Below are positions 42,655-51,852 of a DNA stretch of 64,000 bases, piece after piece. The DNA is taken from NCBI GenBank assembly GCA_965248775.1, contig OZ252150.1:3038001-3102000 (forward strand), in the 5' to 3' direction. A program made the position numbers and the translations under genes. The stretch is from JBHHUI01 sp965248775. GTDB taxonomy: Bacteria > Chloroflexota > Anaerolineae > Anaerolineales > JBHHUI01. The first letter of the stretch is position 1, and the number at the start of each line of letters is the position of its first letter. The notes under the pieces were generated by a model. It worked only from the letters and a program-made list of their open reading frames with translations, had not been told where the DNA came from and ran no database searches.

Positions 42655-45243
42655 TTGCGCGCGCGGAAATCTCCAATCTCTAATCTTCAGTTAGGCAAGT
42701 GGAATTGGCTGCCTGACACAATCCTGTTCTTTTTCTTCCTCGTCCTCTATTCTTTCACCTCGGCGCGAGATGTTTTGCCTGCTGACGCCGGGGAATTCCA
42801 AATCGTCGTGCCATTGCTGGGGGTAGCCCATCCTCCCGGCTTCGTGCTCTACACCATTCTTGGAAAAACATTCATTTCGATTCTTGCTGTGGGCCCCCCC
42901 GCTTTGCGGCTCAACTTATTTTCGGCGTTTACCGGCGCGATCACACTGTTTGTGGTAAGTCGCACGGTTAAGGTTCTCGCGCGCAACCGTTTGAACTGGC
43001 CCGGCCTGCTTGTTGGAGCAGCCCTGGGAGTCTCAACCACCTTCTGGGCGCAGAGCACCTCAGCCAATATCCGCAGCCTGACGGGCCTGTTCACAGCGCT
43101 GACAATCTGGAGTTTCGTATTATGCGCAGAACGGGGTGCGGACGACCGCAACTTTGCGCGCTTCATATTCTTGCTAGCGCTTGGTATTGTTCATCACGCC
43201 TCGCTTATATTCGTCGGGATCGTGTTGCTCCTAGGGGTGCAGTTTTTTGATGCAAGGCTGGCGCTGCAACCGCAACGTTGGTGGCAAGCCGCGCTTCTCG
43301 GTCTGGCCCCCCTCCTCGTTCTTATCTATCTGCCTTTGCGTGGCGCGGCGGGTGCTGCTCTCGCGCCCGCACACCTGAACACCTGGAGCGGTTTCCTGGA
43401 ACACGTCCTGGCGCGCGGCTTTGAAGGCAACTTCTTCTTCTTTGCAACTGCCGCTGCCTTCCCGGATCGGCTGCCGATCCTCGTAAATATTGCCGTATTC
43501 CAGTTTGGCAACACGCTGCTCGTACTCGGAGGCATTGCACTGCTGCTAGTCGTAATATTCCAGCGCCGCATCGGAGCGATTCTGATCTTTGCAATCGTCG
43601 TGCACGCTCTCATCTCCATTACCTATGGCGCGCCGCAAACTGTTGAGTATCTACTCCCGGCGTACATAGTCGCAGCCATCGCTGCTGGTGCAGGGTTGGC
43701 TCATCTGCATGGCTTTGCTTTGCGACAAAGTTCGCGCATTCTGCGACTTACACCATATGTATTTGGCTTTTTCGCTATTGTTGCTATTCTGTCACTCGGC
43801 GCGCGCAACTTTCGCGCCTATGCCACACTGGCATCTGACACCTCCACCCGCGAGTTCGCTGGCGGGCTGTTGAATGCAGCCCCTGCAGATGCCGTCATCT
43901 TCGCCAATTGGCATTGGGCGACTCCAATGTGGTATTTGCAGCAGGTTGAAGGGTTGCGCCCGGACGTTGAGGTGATCTACGTTTTCCCGCAGGGGGACTC
44001 GCTCGCGCAGACCTGGCTCGATCGCCTGGACGAGAATGTTCCAGAGCGCCCAACACTTGTGACAAATTATTACGCAACCGAATATGCCGCCAGCGACTTC
44101 TGGTTCGCACCGTACGGACCGGGGTGGCTTGTCTCGGAGAATGCGCCCGAAGAACTACCCACCGGGATGACGAAGCTCGCTGAACGCTTTGGCGACCACT
44201 GGCTGCTGCGCGGATACCACGCAGACACACGCAATGCAGTGCCCGGAGATGCGATCAATGTTGAAGCCGCGTGGCAAACAAACGGCCCACCGGAGGACAT
44301 CACTTTTTTCGTGCAATTGCTGAGGGCAGATGGAGTCCTGTACGGCCAGGCTGATCAGTCCTTCAGCCATAAGAATTACAACCGAGATGACCTAATGCAG
44401 CAACGTTACACCCTTTCGGTATCAGCCCCAGCACAGCCGGGTGAGTATGCGCTTGTAGCAGGTGTGGTGAAGCCAGACGGCGTGCGTTACACGCAACCAG
44501 GCGGCGCAGAGTTTATCCAGCTTGGCACGATTACAATTTCGCCCCGACCCGCACCCCCACCGACAACCCGGCGAACGCGGAACATTGGAAGCACGCTTTA
44601 CGGCTATGATTTCGACGCGACGTTACCGGGGGAGTTCCGACTTTTTCTCCACTGGCGGCTTGAAAAGCAACCGCAGGAGTATGTTGTTTGGTTGCAGGGA
44701 TCGCCATTCCAGACGGTCACACTGCCAGCGGGAGAGGGCTATCTCACGACGACGACGGATTTACCTGCGCACGCTGACAATTTGCAGATCGTGCGCGGTA
44801 ACGGTACGCCGGCTCTTCTCTCTGTGCGCCTCGATGATCCAGCACCCTCCAATCGCTATGTGCCGCTCGGTGGCGCGCTCGTACTCACCCGCGCACAGAC
44901 GAGGGCAGAGGACGATGGCAGCCTGCGCGTAGACCTGACATGGCAGGCGGCGCGCCCGCTGACCGAGGATGACATTATCAAGGTGGATCTGATCGGACCC
45001 GACTACGCCTGGCGCGTACAATCGGATCACGTCCCGGCGGGCGGTGCGATCCCCACACTGAAATGGATTCCCGGGCCTGCAATCCACGACCGGCACCGGC
45101 TTACCCCGCCGGTAGGCGCTGACCTTACCAAGGCGCGCCTAGAACTGGCCGTCTACGATCATTTCACCGGGCATGTGCTGCCCATTGGCGATCCGCGTCT
45201 GGCGCAACTCGGCGAAACCGTAGAGATCATCCCTAGCCGCTAA
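42655..45243 (+). CDS. DUF2723 polytopic membrane protein with beta-rich C-terminal domains
   Basis: 862 residues. About ten membrane helices lie in residues 15-395. The DUF2723 signature is PADAGEFQIVVPLLGVAHPPGFVLY, resembling the acidic first loop of GT-C glycosyltransferases. The soluble half (about 400-862) has a segment containing NWHWATPMWYLQQVEG and then two beta-sandwich-like domains. The first (EDITFFVQLLRADGVLYGQADQ ... PGEYALVAGVV) recurs in the other membrane proteins here. The start is TTG 42655, just after the GT4 stop; no better site exists. It is the second gene of a compact operon. Confidence 0.8.
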   Translation: MRARKSPISNLQLGKWNWLPDTILFFFFLVLYSFTSARDVLPADAGEFQIVVPLLGVAHPPGFVLYTILGKTFISILAVGPPALRLNLFSAFTGAITLFVVSRTVKVLARNRLNWPGLLVGAALGVSTTFWAQSTSANIRSLTGLFTALTIWSFVLCAERGADDRNFARFIFLLALGIVHHASLIFVGIVLLLGVQFFDARLALQPQRWWQAALLGLAPLLVLIYLPLRGAAGAALAPAHLNTWSGFLEHVLARGFEGNFFFFATAAAFPDRLPILVNIAVFQFGNTLLVLGGIALLLVVIFQRRIGAILIFAIVVHALISITYGAPQTVEYLLPAYIVAAIAAGAGLAHLHGFALRQSSRILRLTPYVFGFFAIVAILSLGARNFRAYATLASDTSTREFAGGLLNAAPADAVIFANWHWATPMWYLQQVEGLRPDVEVIYVFPQGDSLAQTWLDRLDENVPERPTLVTNYYATEYAASDFWFAPYGPGWLVSENAPEELPTGMTKLAERFGDHWLLRGYHADTRNAVPGDAINVEAAWQTNGPPEDITFFVQLLRADGVLYGQADQSFSHKNYNRDDLMQQRYTLSVSAPAQPGEYALVAGVVKPDGVRYTQPGGAEFIQLGTITISPRPAPPPTTRRTRNIGSTLYGYDFDATLPGEFRLFLHWRLEKQPQEYVVWLQGSPFQTVTLPAGEGYLTTTTDLPAHADNLQIVRGNGTPALLSVRLDDPAPSNRYVPLGGALVLTRAQTRAEDDGSLRVDLTWQAARPLTEDDIIKVDLIGPDYAWRVQSDHVPAGGAIPTLKWIPGPAIHDRHRLTPPVGADLTKARLELAVYDHFTGHVLPIGDPRLAQLGETVEIIPSR

Positions 45244-45246
45244 CAG

Positions 45247-46701
45247 ATGGGACGAGCATCCAGAACCGCGATTGGACTCTTTATCGTCGTTTCGTCGATC
45301 TACTCTGCAACCCTGAGTGGCATTACATCGAGCAACGACGGCAGCCACTACGCACTCATGCGCGCGATGGTGGACGAGGGCCGTTTTGAGATCGCCACCT
45401 ATGCACACTTTGCAGAGGGAAACGATCTGGCGCGGGTGGACGAACGAATTTACAGCGACCGGCCTCCCGGCACGGCGCTGCTGGCTGCTCCTTTTTACGT
45501 CACTGGGCGGGTCCTTCCGCCCATAGGGAATCTGCTATCTTCGCGTCACGATGCGAAAAATCCTGCACTGGTCTTCGTCTTACTGATGCCGGTGCTGGCC
45601 GGAACATTGGTGGTAGTTCTTTTTTATAAGTTGCTTTTGCGCTGGGAAGTAAGTCCTGAATCGGCACTACTTGTTACGCTCGCGCTGGCCTTTGGCACCT
45701 TGCACTGGAAGTACAGCAGTGTGTTGTTCTCACACGCGCCTTCGGCCCTGCTTATGATGTTGGCCGTGTGGATCGCACTGCGTGCAGCTTGGCTCGGGGG
45801 CCTGCGGAAACGCGCCGGGTTCGTGCTTGGATTCGTGCTGGGAATGACAGTTCTGGTTGAGTATTCGAATCTGCTCTTTGTCGCACTAATTCTCCTATTT
45901 CTGTTTTCTGATGTTCGTAACCTGAACTGGCGCGCATGGTGGCAAAATGGTCCTTTCCTTTTCATCGGGGGCTTGATCCCGGCTGCGTTCCTCGCATACT
46001 ACAATCGTGTCAATTTTGGTTCTCCCTGGACAACTTCGTATGCCTACGCAGTGAACTATCCCTGGGCTTCAAGTTTGGCGACCACATTTGATTTTCCGCT
46101 GCTGGATGGTCTGCGCGCAATGCTATTTTTCAGCGCGGATGAACGCTTCCTCGGGCACGACAACCAGGGCATTTTTCTGTTGTCTCCCATTGTTTTGCTG
46201 GCCATTGGCGGGATATGGTATTTATGGCAGCAGCGCGCGCTTAGGCGAGAGGCATTGTTCATCATCGGAGTTGCGTTCTTGTATCTATTGCTCTTCTCCA
46301 AACACCATACCTTACACGGCTTCACCGGTGATGGGCGTTATTTCGCACCATTTATTCCACTCTTAGTTTTGCCATTGGGCCTGTGGGTGGATCACAATCT
46401 GTTACGGGATGAGCCGCCTGGCCTGCGTGAGTTCGTCTGGCTGCTCCTGTTTTTTGGACTCGCGTACCTTTCCATGCGCAATACTGCAGTTCATATCGGT
46501 TACTCTTTCAATTACACACTTGACCTGGGCCAGTTCGACACGTTCAGTACCTCGCCTGATAATTGGGGACTCTTTTTCAGCTCCCTCTTCCCAAACTGGC
46601 GGAACCTGCCGTTGTTGTGGGCACTGGAAGTGATTGCGCTTGGAATAGCATGGGGAATAATGAGATGGAGGGCGAGAGTTGCCAGGAACTTTAGCAGTTG
46701 A
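45247..46701 (+). CDS. GT-C-like polytopic membrane protein
   Basis: 484 residues with about eleven membrane helices. The first extracytoplasmic loop has ITSSNDGSHYALMRAMVDEG and DERIYSDRPPGTALLA. The acidic residues in these positions resemble the loop of dolichyl-phosphate-mannose-type GT39 enzymes. Unlike the neighbouring genes, it lacks a large C-terminal soluble domain. It begins 3 bases after the DUF2723 gene, so it is probably in one operon with that gene and the GT4 gene. The actual sugar donor and acceptor are unknown. Confidence 0.75.
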   Translation: MGRASRTAIGLFIVVSSIYSATLSGITSSNDGSHYALMRAMVDEGRFEIATYAHFAEGNDLARVDERIYSDRPPGTALLAAPFYVTGRVLPPIGNLLSSRHDAKNPALVFVLLMPVLAGTLVVVLFYKLLLRWEVSPESALLVTLALAFGTLHWKYSSVLFSHAPSALLMMLAVWIALRAAWLGGLRKRAGFVLGFVLGMTVLVEYSNLLFVALILLFLFSDVRNLNWRAWWQNGPFLFIGGLIPAAFLAYYNRVNFGSPWTTSYAYAVNYPWASSLATTFDFPLLDGLRAMLFFSADERFLGHDNQGIFLLSPIVLLAIGGIWYLWQQRALRREALFIIGVAFLYLLLFSKHHTLHGFTGDGRYFAPFIPLLVLPLGLWVDHNLLRDEPPGLREFVWLLLFFGLAYLSMRNTAVHIGYSFNYTLDLGQFDTFSTSPDNWGLFFSSLFPNWRNLPLLWALEVIALGIAWGIMRWRARVARNFSS

Positions 46702-46737
46702 CGACTCCGGCAAACTCAATATGATTCGCAACTGCAG

Positions 46738-47388
46738 ATGACCAACGACAACGTCACCTCTCGTCTTTACCTGCGCGACCTCGATCCGGACCCGTTCCAA
46801 CAATTCGCGCGCTGGTTCGCCGCGGCCGAAGCTGCAAGTGCCCAGTCCCGGCGACAGGACGGGGCAGCCGCCTTCCCAAACGCGATGACGTTAGCAACAG
46901 CAACTTCGGATGGGATGCCGTCCGCGCGCATGGTCTTATTGAAAGGCTTCGACGATCAAGGTTTCGTGTTCTATACCAACTACGATGGGCGCAAAGCGAA
47001 TGAGCTGGAGGCCAACCCACACGCTGCGCTGTTGCTCTACTGGCCGGAATTGGGTCGGCAGATTCGTATGGAGGGAGAAGTTGTGCGAACCACCCTAACC
47101 GAGTCGGAGACCTACTTCAACAGCCGACCACGTGGGAGCCAATTGGCAGCCTTGGCTTCTGCACAAAGTCGCATCATTGAAAATCGCGTAACATTGGAAA
47201 AGCGCATGGCGGAACTCGAAGAAGAATTTTCCGGTCGTGATGTTCCGCTGCCGCCTTTCTGGGGTGGCTATCGACTCAAGCCTGCATCCTTTGAGTTCTG
47301 GCAACACCAGCCGGATCGCTTGCATGATCGGCTGCTCTATTTAAGAGCACCAAATGGCACTTGGCGCATCGATCGGCTGGCACCATGA
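46738..47388 (+). CDS. pdxH: pyridoxamine/pyridoxine 5'-phosphate oxidase
   Basis: 216 residues, the normal length. It oxidises pyridoxine or pyridoxamine phosphate to pyridoxal phosphate with FMN. FMN-binding landmarks are SARMVLLKGFDDQGFVFYTNYDGRKA and RQIRMEGEV. The C-terminal PPFWGGYRLKPASFEFWQHQPDRLHDR ends with the conserved substrate-binding signature and RIDRLAP closes the protein. Its stop codon overlaps the start of the downstream DNA methyltransferase gene (ATGA at 47385-47388), a translational-coupling arrangement. Confidence 0.95.
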   Translation: MTNDNVTSRLYLRDLDPDPFQQFARWFAAAEAASAQSRRQDGAAAFPNAMTLATATSDGMPSARMVLLKGFDDQGFVFYTNYDGRKANELEANPHAALLLYWPELGRQIRMEGEVVRTTLTESETYFNSRPRGSQLAALASAQSRIIENRVTLEKRMAELEEEFSGRDVPLPPFWGGYRLKPASFEFWQHQPDRLHDRLLYLRAPNGTWRIDRLAP

Positions 47389-48251
47389 AAAGTTTACTGG
47401 ATCGCAAACGCGTTATTTTCGGGGATAACATGGCCGTATTGCCGCAGTTGCCGGATGGTGCAGTCCAACTCATCTACATCGATCCGCCCTTCAACACCGG
47501 CAAACAACAGAGCCGCGTGCAACTTCGCACTGAGCGCGATCCAAAGGGCGACCGCACCGGCTTCCAAGGGAAGCTCTACCGTTCGATCCGTATCGGACAG
47601 AAAGAGTTCGCCGACTCGTTTGACGACTTTATAGAATTCGTCGAACCGCGACTACGCGAGGCCCGGCGGCTGCTCGCCGACTCCGGCACTCTCTACTTCC
47701 ATATCGATTATCGCGAGGTGCATTATTGCAAAATATTACTCGACGAAATCTTCGGTCGCGAATGTTTCCTGAACGAGATCATCTGGGCCTACGATTACGG
47801 CGCACGCACAAAAAAGAAGTGGCCCGCCAAACACGACAATATTCTGGTATATGTCAAAGATCCGAAAGCATATTTCTTCGATGCCGAAGCCGTAAACCGC
47901 ATCCCATACATGGCACCGGGACTGGTCGGGGAAGAAAAGGCCGCACGGGGCAAGCTGCCCACAGACACTTGGTGGCACACCATCGTCAGCCCAAACGGCA
48001 AAGAGAAAACCGGTTATCCCACGCAGAAACCGCTCGGTATTTTGCGCCGTATCCTGCAGGCCTCCTCGCGCCCCGCCGATGTCGTGCTGGACTTCTTCGC
48101 CGGCAGCGGCACAACCGGCGCGGCTGCGCTGGAACTCGGACGGCGCTTTCTTTTAGTGGACAACAACCCGCAGGCTATTGAGGTGATGCAAACTCGTTTT
48201 GCTAATGAGGATGTTACATTTGAGACGGTGGAGCAGTTTGCGGGAGAATAA
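47385..48251 (+). CDS. orphan site-specific DNA methyltransferase (beta-class)
   Basis: 288 residues. Motif IV is LIYIDPPFNTG near residue 35 and motif I is DFFAGSGTTGAAAL near residue 240; that order is the beta class. TRD-like central regions contain WAYDYGARTKKKWPAKHDNILVYVKD. The likely product is N6-methyladenine or N4-methylcytosine; DPPF is seen in some of both. There is no restriction gene nearby. The ATG at 47385 overlaps the pdxH stop (ATGA). It is similar in gross plan but not in detail to the CcrM-like protein at 34456, and lacks the RAMA-like domain. The C-terminal residues run out as VEQFAGE. Confidence 0.85.
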   Translation: MKSLLDRKRVIFGDNMAVLPQLPDGAVQLIYIDPPFNTGKQQSRVQLRTERDPKGDRTGFQGKLYRSIRIGQKEFADSFDDFIEFVEPRLREARRLLADSGTLYFHIDYREVHYCKILLDEIFGRECFLNEIIWAYDYGARTKKKWPAKHDNILVYVKDPKAYFFDAEAVNRIPYMAPGLVGEEKAARGKLPTDTWWHTIVSPNGKEKTGYPTQKPLGILRRILQASSRPADVVLDFFAGSGTTGAAALELGRRFLLVDNNPQAIEVMQTRFANEDVTFETVEQFAGE

Positions 48252-48255
48252 GCGT

Positions 48256-51200
48256 TTAATTGTTTGGAATATCTAACACGAGATTGAGTAAATAACGGTC
48301 TTGCGGTAATTGCTCGCCGCTCTCACCCTGCGCTGGCAAGCGCACACCTGTATCCGCCACATACCAGCCCACTGCCAGGTTGTAGGCAACTCCTGGTACA
48401 AGTTCGGCAAGTGGCAGTTTCACTACCTCGGTAACAACCTCTGTTGACAGCCAGTCCTGTGTCGGGTGCGCGCCCGCCTGTGGGAACGCATCTGCCTGCA
48501 CGATAATCACCTCCGTAGCCGGATCGAAAAGGTGTACGAAGTACTTGTAGCTGGCCTCCGGGGCAGAGAGCGCCTGCCAGTACAGTGTCAACGTCAAAGC
48601 ATCTTCTGACAACTCTGCGTCATAGCCTGCCAAACGCAGTGGTCCAAACGATGCGTTTGACTCAAACTGCGCTGCCGGCACGTCTGTCTGCACACCCACA
48701 TCCGCCAGGCTGAGCAGAGAAATACTCGCAATGCCAGTCGCCGCTCCCAACACGCTGTCATCACTACCCAATAACTCCAAGTTCAGCGAATACTCTCCGG
48801 CGGGCAGATCCGGCGAGAGAGTCATTGAGCCGGGCTGCGCAACAAGCACAGCAGCAGGCCAACTGCTCAGGGGCAGAGCAGCAACCGGTTCACCCTCCCA
48901 CTGCACTTCATTCTCCCCATTCGATAGAGTCCAACGCACACGGGCATCCACAGTGGGCGCGCCAAGAGTCACCCAACGGGGTTGAATGCTAAGCGACTGT
49001 CCGGCCGTGCCAATTGTAGACGTCTCGACCGTTTGTAGTCCGAACCACTCAGTGAGCACAACTGCAGGCTCTGTGTCCGGGCGCGGCGTCCATTCGGTTA
49101 GCGTTATCGGCACAGTTGTCTCGGCGTGTATCGCAAGCGAGACGGGATCATATAGCTTCAATGTGAGCGGGTATTCTCCCGGTGGCAGACCGGGCGGCAA
49201 TTCCAGCGTATACGGATCGGGAACAACTTCCCCGCCGCGCCACAAGTCGGTGGGATAAAGGGCATTGCCTGCCTGGGTATCCAGCGCTGCAAGCTGGCGC
49301 CCATCCGGCGTGTGCAGGCGCAAGGCAATCGCGGAACGCGCGTTGAATTGACCGGCAACCTGCCAATGGGGAACGACTTCGACAGAAAGTGCCTCCACCT
49401 GCCGGGCGTTGATTTGGGCGAGGTCCAGTCCGGGAATCAGATTCGCCAGCGGTGCAGGTGCTGCCGGCAATCCGGGACCGTCAATTCGCACTGGACGCAG
49501 ATAGATGTCACCACGCATCTGACCGGTTGGCGTGAGGGCAGCCCTGCCATCCGTCATACGTAATCGCAGGAAATATACGCCCGGGGAAATATCCGTCGGA
49601 ATAGTGAGCAGCACATCTGAGTCTTGCTGTGCTGCGCCTTGTACCTGGGCGTGGACAAAGGGCACTTCCAGCAACTGCTCACTCGGCCCGATGAGATCTA
49701 GCGTATAGGTCTCGCCAGCTGCCTCCCAGACACTTTTCACCGCGAACAAGTCACCACGGGCGAGAACATCCGCCGAGTAGTTATAGCCTCGCAGAACGCT
49801 CCCGTTCTCAAATTGAATCGCCGCGCGATGGAACCAGCCCAGTTGAGCAAAATCGGCAGTTGCAGGCCCGCTCGCGCGCACGCGCGCTGTTATGAAATTT
49901 AATGCAGCCAACGAGACAACCAAACCAATGCCAGTCAGCAACGCTGAGCGGAGCGAAGGCAATGCGGCAACGAGCCGCGTGACAATCGCAGGCAGGTCGA
50001 GCAATAGGCCGAAGACAACGATCCCAAGCGCGATGATTGAAATTAACCCAGCCAGTACGCGCACCGGGGTCGAGCCAAGTTCCAGCTCAACATTGTGCGA
50101 GCCTTGCGGCAATTCGAAAAGTGTCCAGCCCATCCCGGGGAGCGGACTGACATCAAGCGCCTCACCTTCGACTACCGCCCTCCATCCCGGCCAGTAGAGC
50201 AATGGAACTGCGACAGTGGCGGAGGGTGAAGCGATCTCGAATTGCCATGTTTGAGAGTTGGCGGATTTTGCGAGCCGCTCACTTGAAATCAATTCTCCCT
50301 GGATTGCACGGGCGCGCGGGTTTCCACGTAGATATTCCTCGGATGTATACGGGCGTGGCTGCGTCCACTGTGGTAAATATTCAGCGCTAACAGTAGTACC
50401 AATGTTACCGGTGAAGTATTCGTAATCCTGAAGACTCTCGGCGTTGACATCTACATCTGCAACCGGAATGAAGTCAAGCCGCAGTTTGAGTAACGTGCCC
50501 AACCCGAGCAACGTGACAATACCCAAAGTAATAATGGCAATAGGAATATTCTGCGGGCTCTTGTCGGTTTCTGTCTCGCTGAAATTCGCAGATCCCAAAT
50601 CCAGGATCGCACCACTGGCGGCTGCAGCAAAGAGAGCCTGCACGGAAAGGAATCGCCACGGGAACTGCACAAACGGCAAGAGCGGCAGCGCTTCCCAGAG
50701 TGATCGCGAGAGCGATGTGATCATGAATGTGGAAACCAGCAGTCCAACGCCGAGAAACAAAGCGTGCCGCGCTCGACGTCCCCGCGAGAGAAGCTGTGCC
50801 AGAATGGCTAGGAAGCCCAGCGCAGCAAGCCCCGCTTGGATTGCCCCCATTGCAAAGGGCGTCGAACTTGGATCGCCAATGTCGTATTCGAACAGCAGTC
50901 CAGCCTGCACTAGATCGCCGGCGCGGAAATGGTTTGAAAAGTGGAAATAACCTGCTGTCACCGGCGCGAGTTGTACAAAGTCCTGCTCACGCAATGCGGG
51001 TAACCAGAACACAGCAGCGAGTGCCAGCCCGAGGATCACCGCAGCGCCTCCCGGCAACCAGGATGTGAATTGGCGGCGTGCACGCGTCAATAACAACGCA
51101 AGATAGAGCAGCAGGAACGGCGTGAATATCAGAGCCGAAACGTTGTGGGTAAAGATCAACACCCCATAGCTGGCTGCCAGCGCCGAGACACGCGCCAGAC

Positions 51201-51738
51201 TGGTTCGCTCGGCAAGCCGGTGCGCTGTCCACATACACAGCGGAAATATCGCCATTGCCCAGAATTCGGCCAGCGAGTCACCACGCACATACACATTCAC
51301 CATATGGAATGGAGCGAATGTATAGGCCGCTGCTGCTAGCCAGGCAGCAGTCCGGTTCGTCGTGGCAGCACGTATCCAGACAAACATACCCCCAGCCGCG
51401 ACCAAATAGCCGAGCAGCTGCGTAAGTTTCAACGCCAGTACATAGGAGAAGCCGATAACTTTAAAAACAGCTGCGATATAAATCGAGAACCCAGCATAGT
51501 AATGGAAGAATGGATATCCCAACCCGTAAGCAGCGTCCGGCATCCAACGGGCGGGGAAATGCCCGGCGTCCAGCGCTGTTATCAGTTGGTGCAGGCGGAA
51601 CAACAGGAAAGGACTGTCACCACCACCGTGGGTGTTGAGGAACCCGGCATGCAACAGCAGCGGCAATGCTGCCGTCGCCGCAACAATTAGTACTGTACGG
51701 AGATTGAACTCAGACCAATTTGATATTCGAGAGCGCAT
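48256..51738 (-). CDS. large PTPS-related-domain membrane protein with repeated C-terminal beta-domains
   Basis: 1160 residues. The first 400 residues hold about eleven membrane helices and the PTPS-related signature: GGGDSPFLLFRLHQL, ARWMPDAAYGLGYPFFHYYAG, RGDSLAEFWAM. About residues 420-540 form a soluble domain. Another membrane region lies around 560-620, with its final helix at SLRSALLTGIGLVVSLAALNF. Three to four beta-sandwich-like repeats follow, the last one (LTLYWQALSAPEASYKYFVHLFD ... AYNLAVGWYVADTGVRLP) being shared with the other membrane proteins. The domain name does not mean it makes tetrahydropterin. A role in cell-surface polysaccharide handling is an inference from topology. 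It is convergent with the methyltransferase gene, 4 bases apart. Confidence 0.75.
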   Translation of the reverse strand: MRSRISNWSEFNLRTVLIVAATAALPLLLHAGFLNTHGGGDSPFLLFRLHQLITALDAGHFPARWMPDAAYGLGYPFFHYYAGFSIYIAAVFKVIGFSYVLALKLTQLLGYLVAAGGMFVWIRAATTNRTAAWLAAAAYTFAPFHMVNVYVRGDSLAEFWAMAIFPLCMWTAHRLAERTSLARVSALAASYGVLIFTHNVSALIFTPFLLLYLALLLTRARRQFTSWLPGGAAVILGLALAAVFWLPALREQDFVQLAPVTAGYFHFSNHFRAGDLVQAGLLFEYDIGDPSSTPFAMGAIQAGLAALGFLAILAQLLSRGRRARHALFLGVGLLVSTFMITSLSRSLWEALPLLPFVQFPWRFLSVQALFAAAASGAILDLGSANFSETETDKSPQNIPIAIITLGIVTLLGLGTLLKLRLDFIPVADVDVNAESLQDYEYFTGNIGTTVSAEYLPQWTQPRPYTSEEYLRGNPRARAIQGELISSERLAKSANSQTWQFEIASPSATVAVPLLYWPGWRAVVEGEALDVSPLPGMGWTLFELPQGSHNVELELGSTPVRVLAGLISIIALGIVVFGLLLDLPAIVTRLVAALPSLRSALLTGIGLVVSLAALNFITARVRASGPATADFAQLGWFHRAAIQFENGSVLRGYNYSADVLARGDLFAVKSVWEAAGETYTLDLIGPSEQLLEVPFVHAQVQGAAQQDSDVLLTIPTDISPGVYFLRLRMTDGRAALTPTGQMRGDIYLRPVRIDGPGLPAAPAPLANLIPGLDLAQINARQVEALSVEVVPHWQVAGQFNARSAIALRLHTPDGRQLAALDTQAGNALYPTDLWRGGEVVPDPYTLELPPGLPPGEYPLTLKLYDPVSLAIHAETTVPITLTEWTPRPDTEPAVVLTEWFGLQTVETSTIGTAGQSLSIQPRWVTLGAPTVDARVRWTLSNGENEVQWEGEPVAALPLSSWPAAVLVAQPGSMTLSPDLPAGEYSLNLELLGSDDSVLGAATGIASISLLSLADVGVQTDVPAAQFESNASFGPLRLAGYDAELSEDALTLTLYWQALSAPEASYKYFVHLFDPATEVIIVQADAFPQAGAHPTQDWLSTEVVTEVVKLPLAELVPGVAYNLAVGWYVADTGVRLPAQGESGEQLPQDRYLLNLVLDIPNN

Positions 51739-51852
51739 TTAAAAAAATTCGCCACGGACAACGCAAGGCGCCCATTGACGGAACAATACCGCTTCTGGGC
51801 GCCCTGTGTCATCCGTGGTTCAAAGACACACGAATGATCTATTATTCGGACG

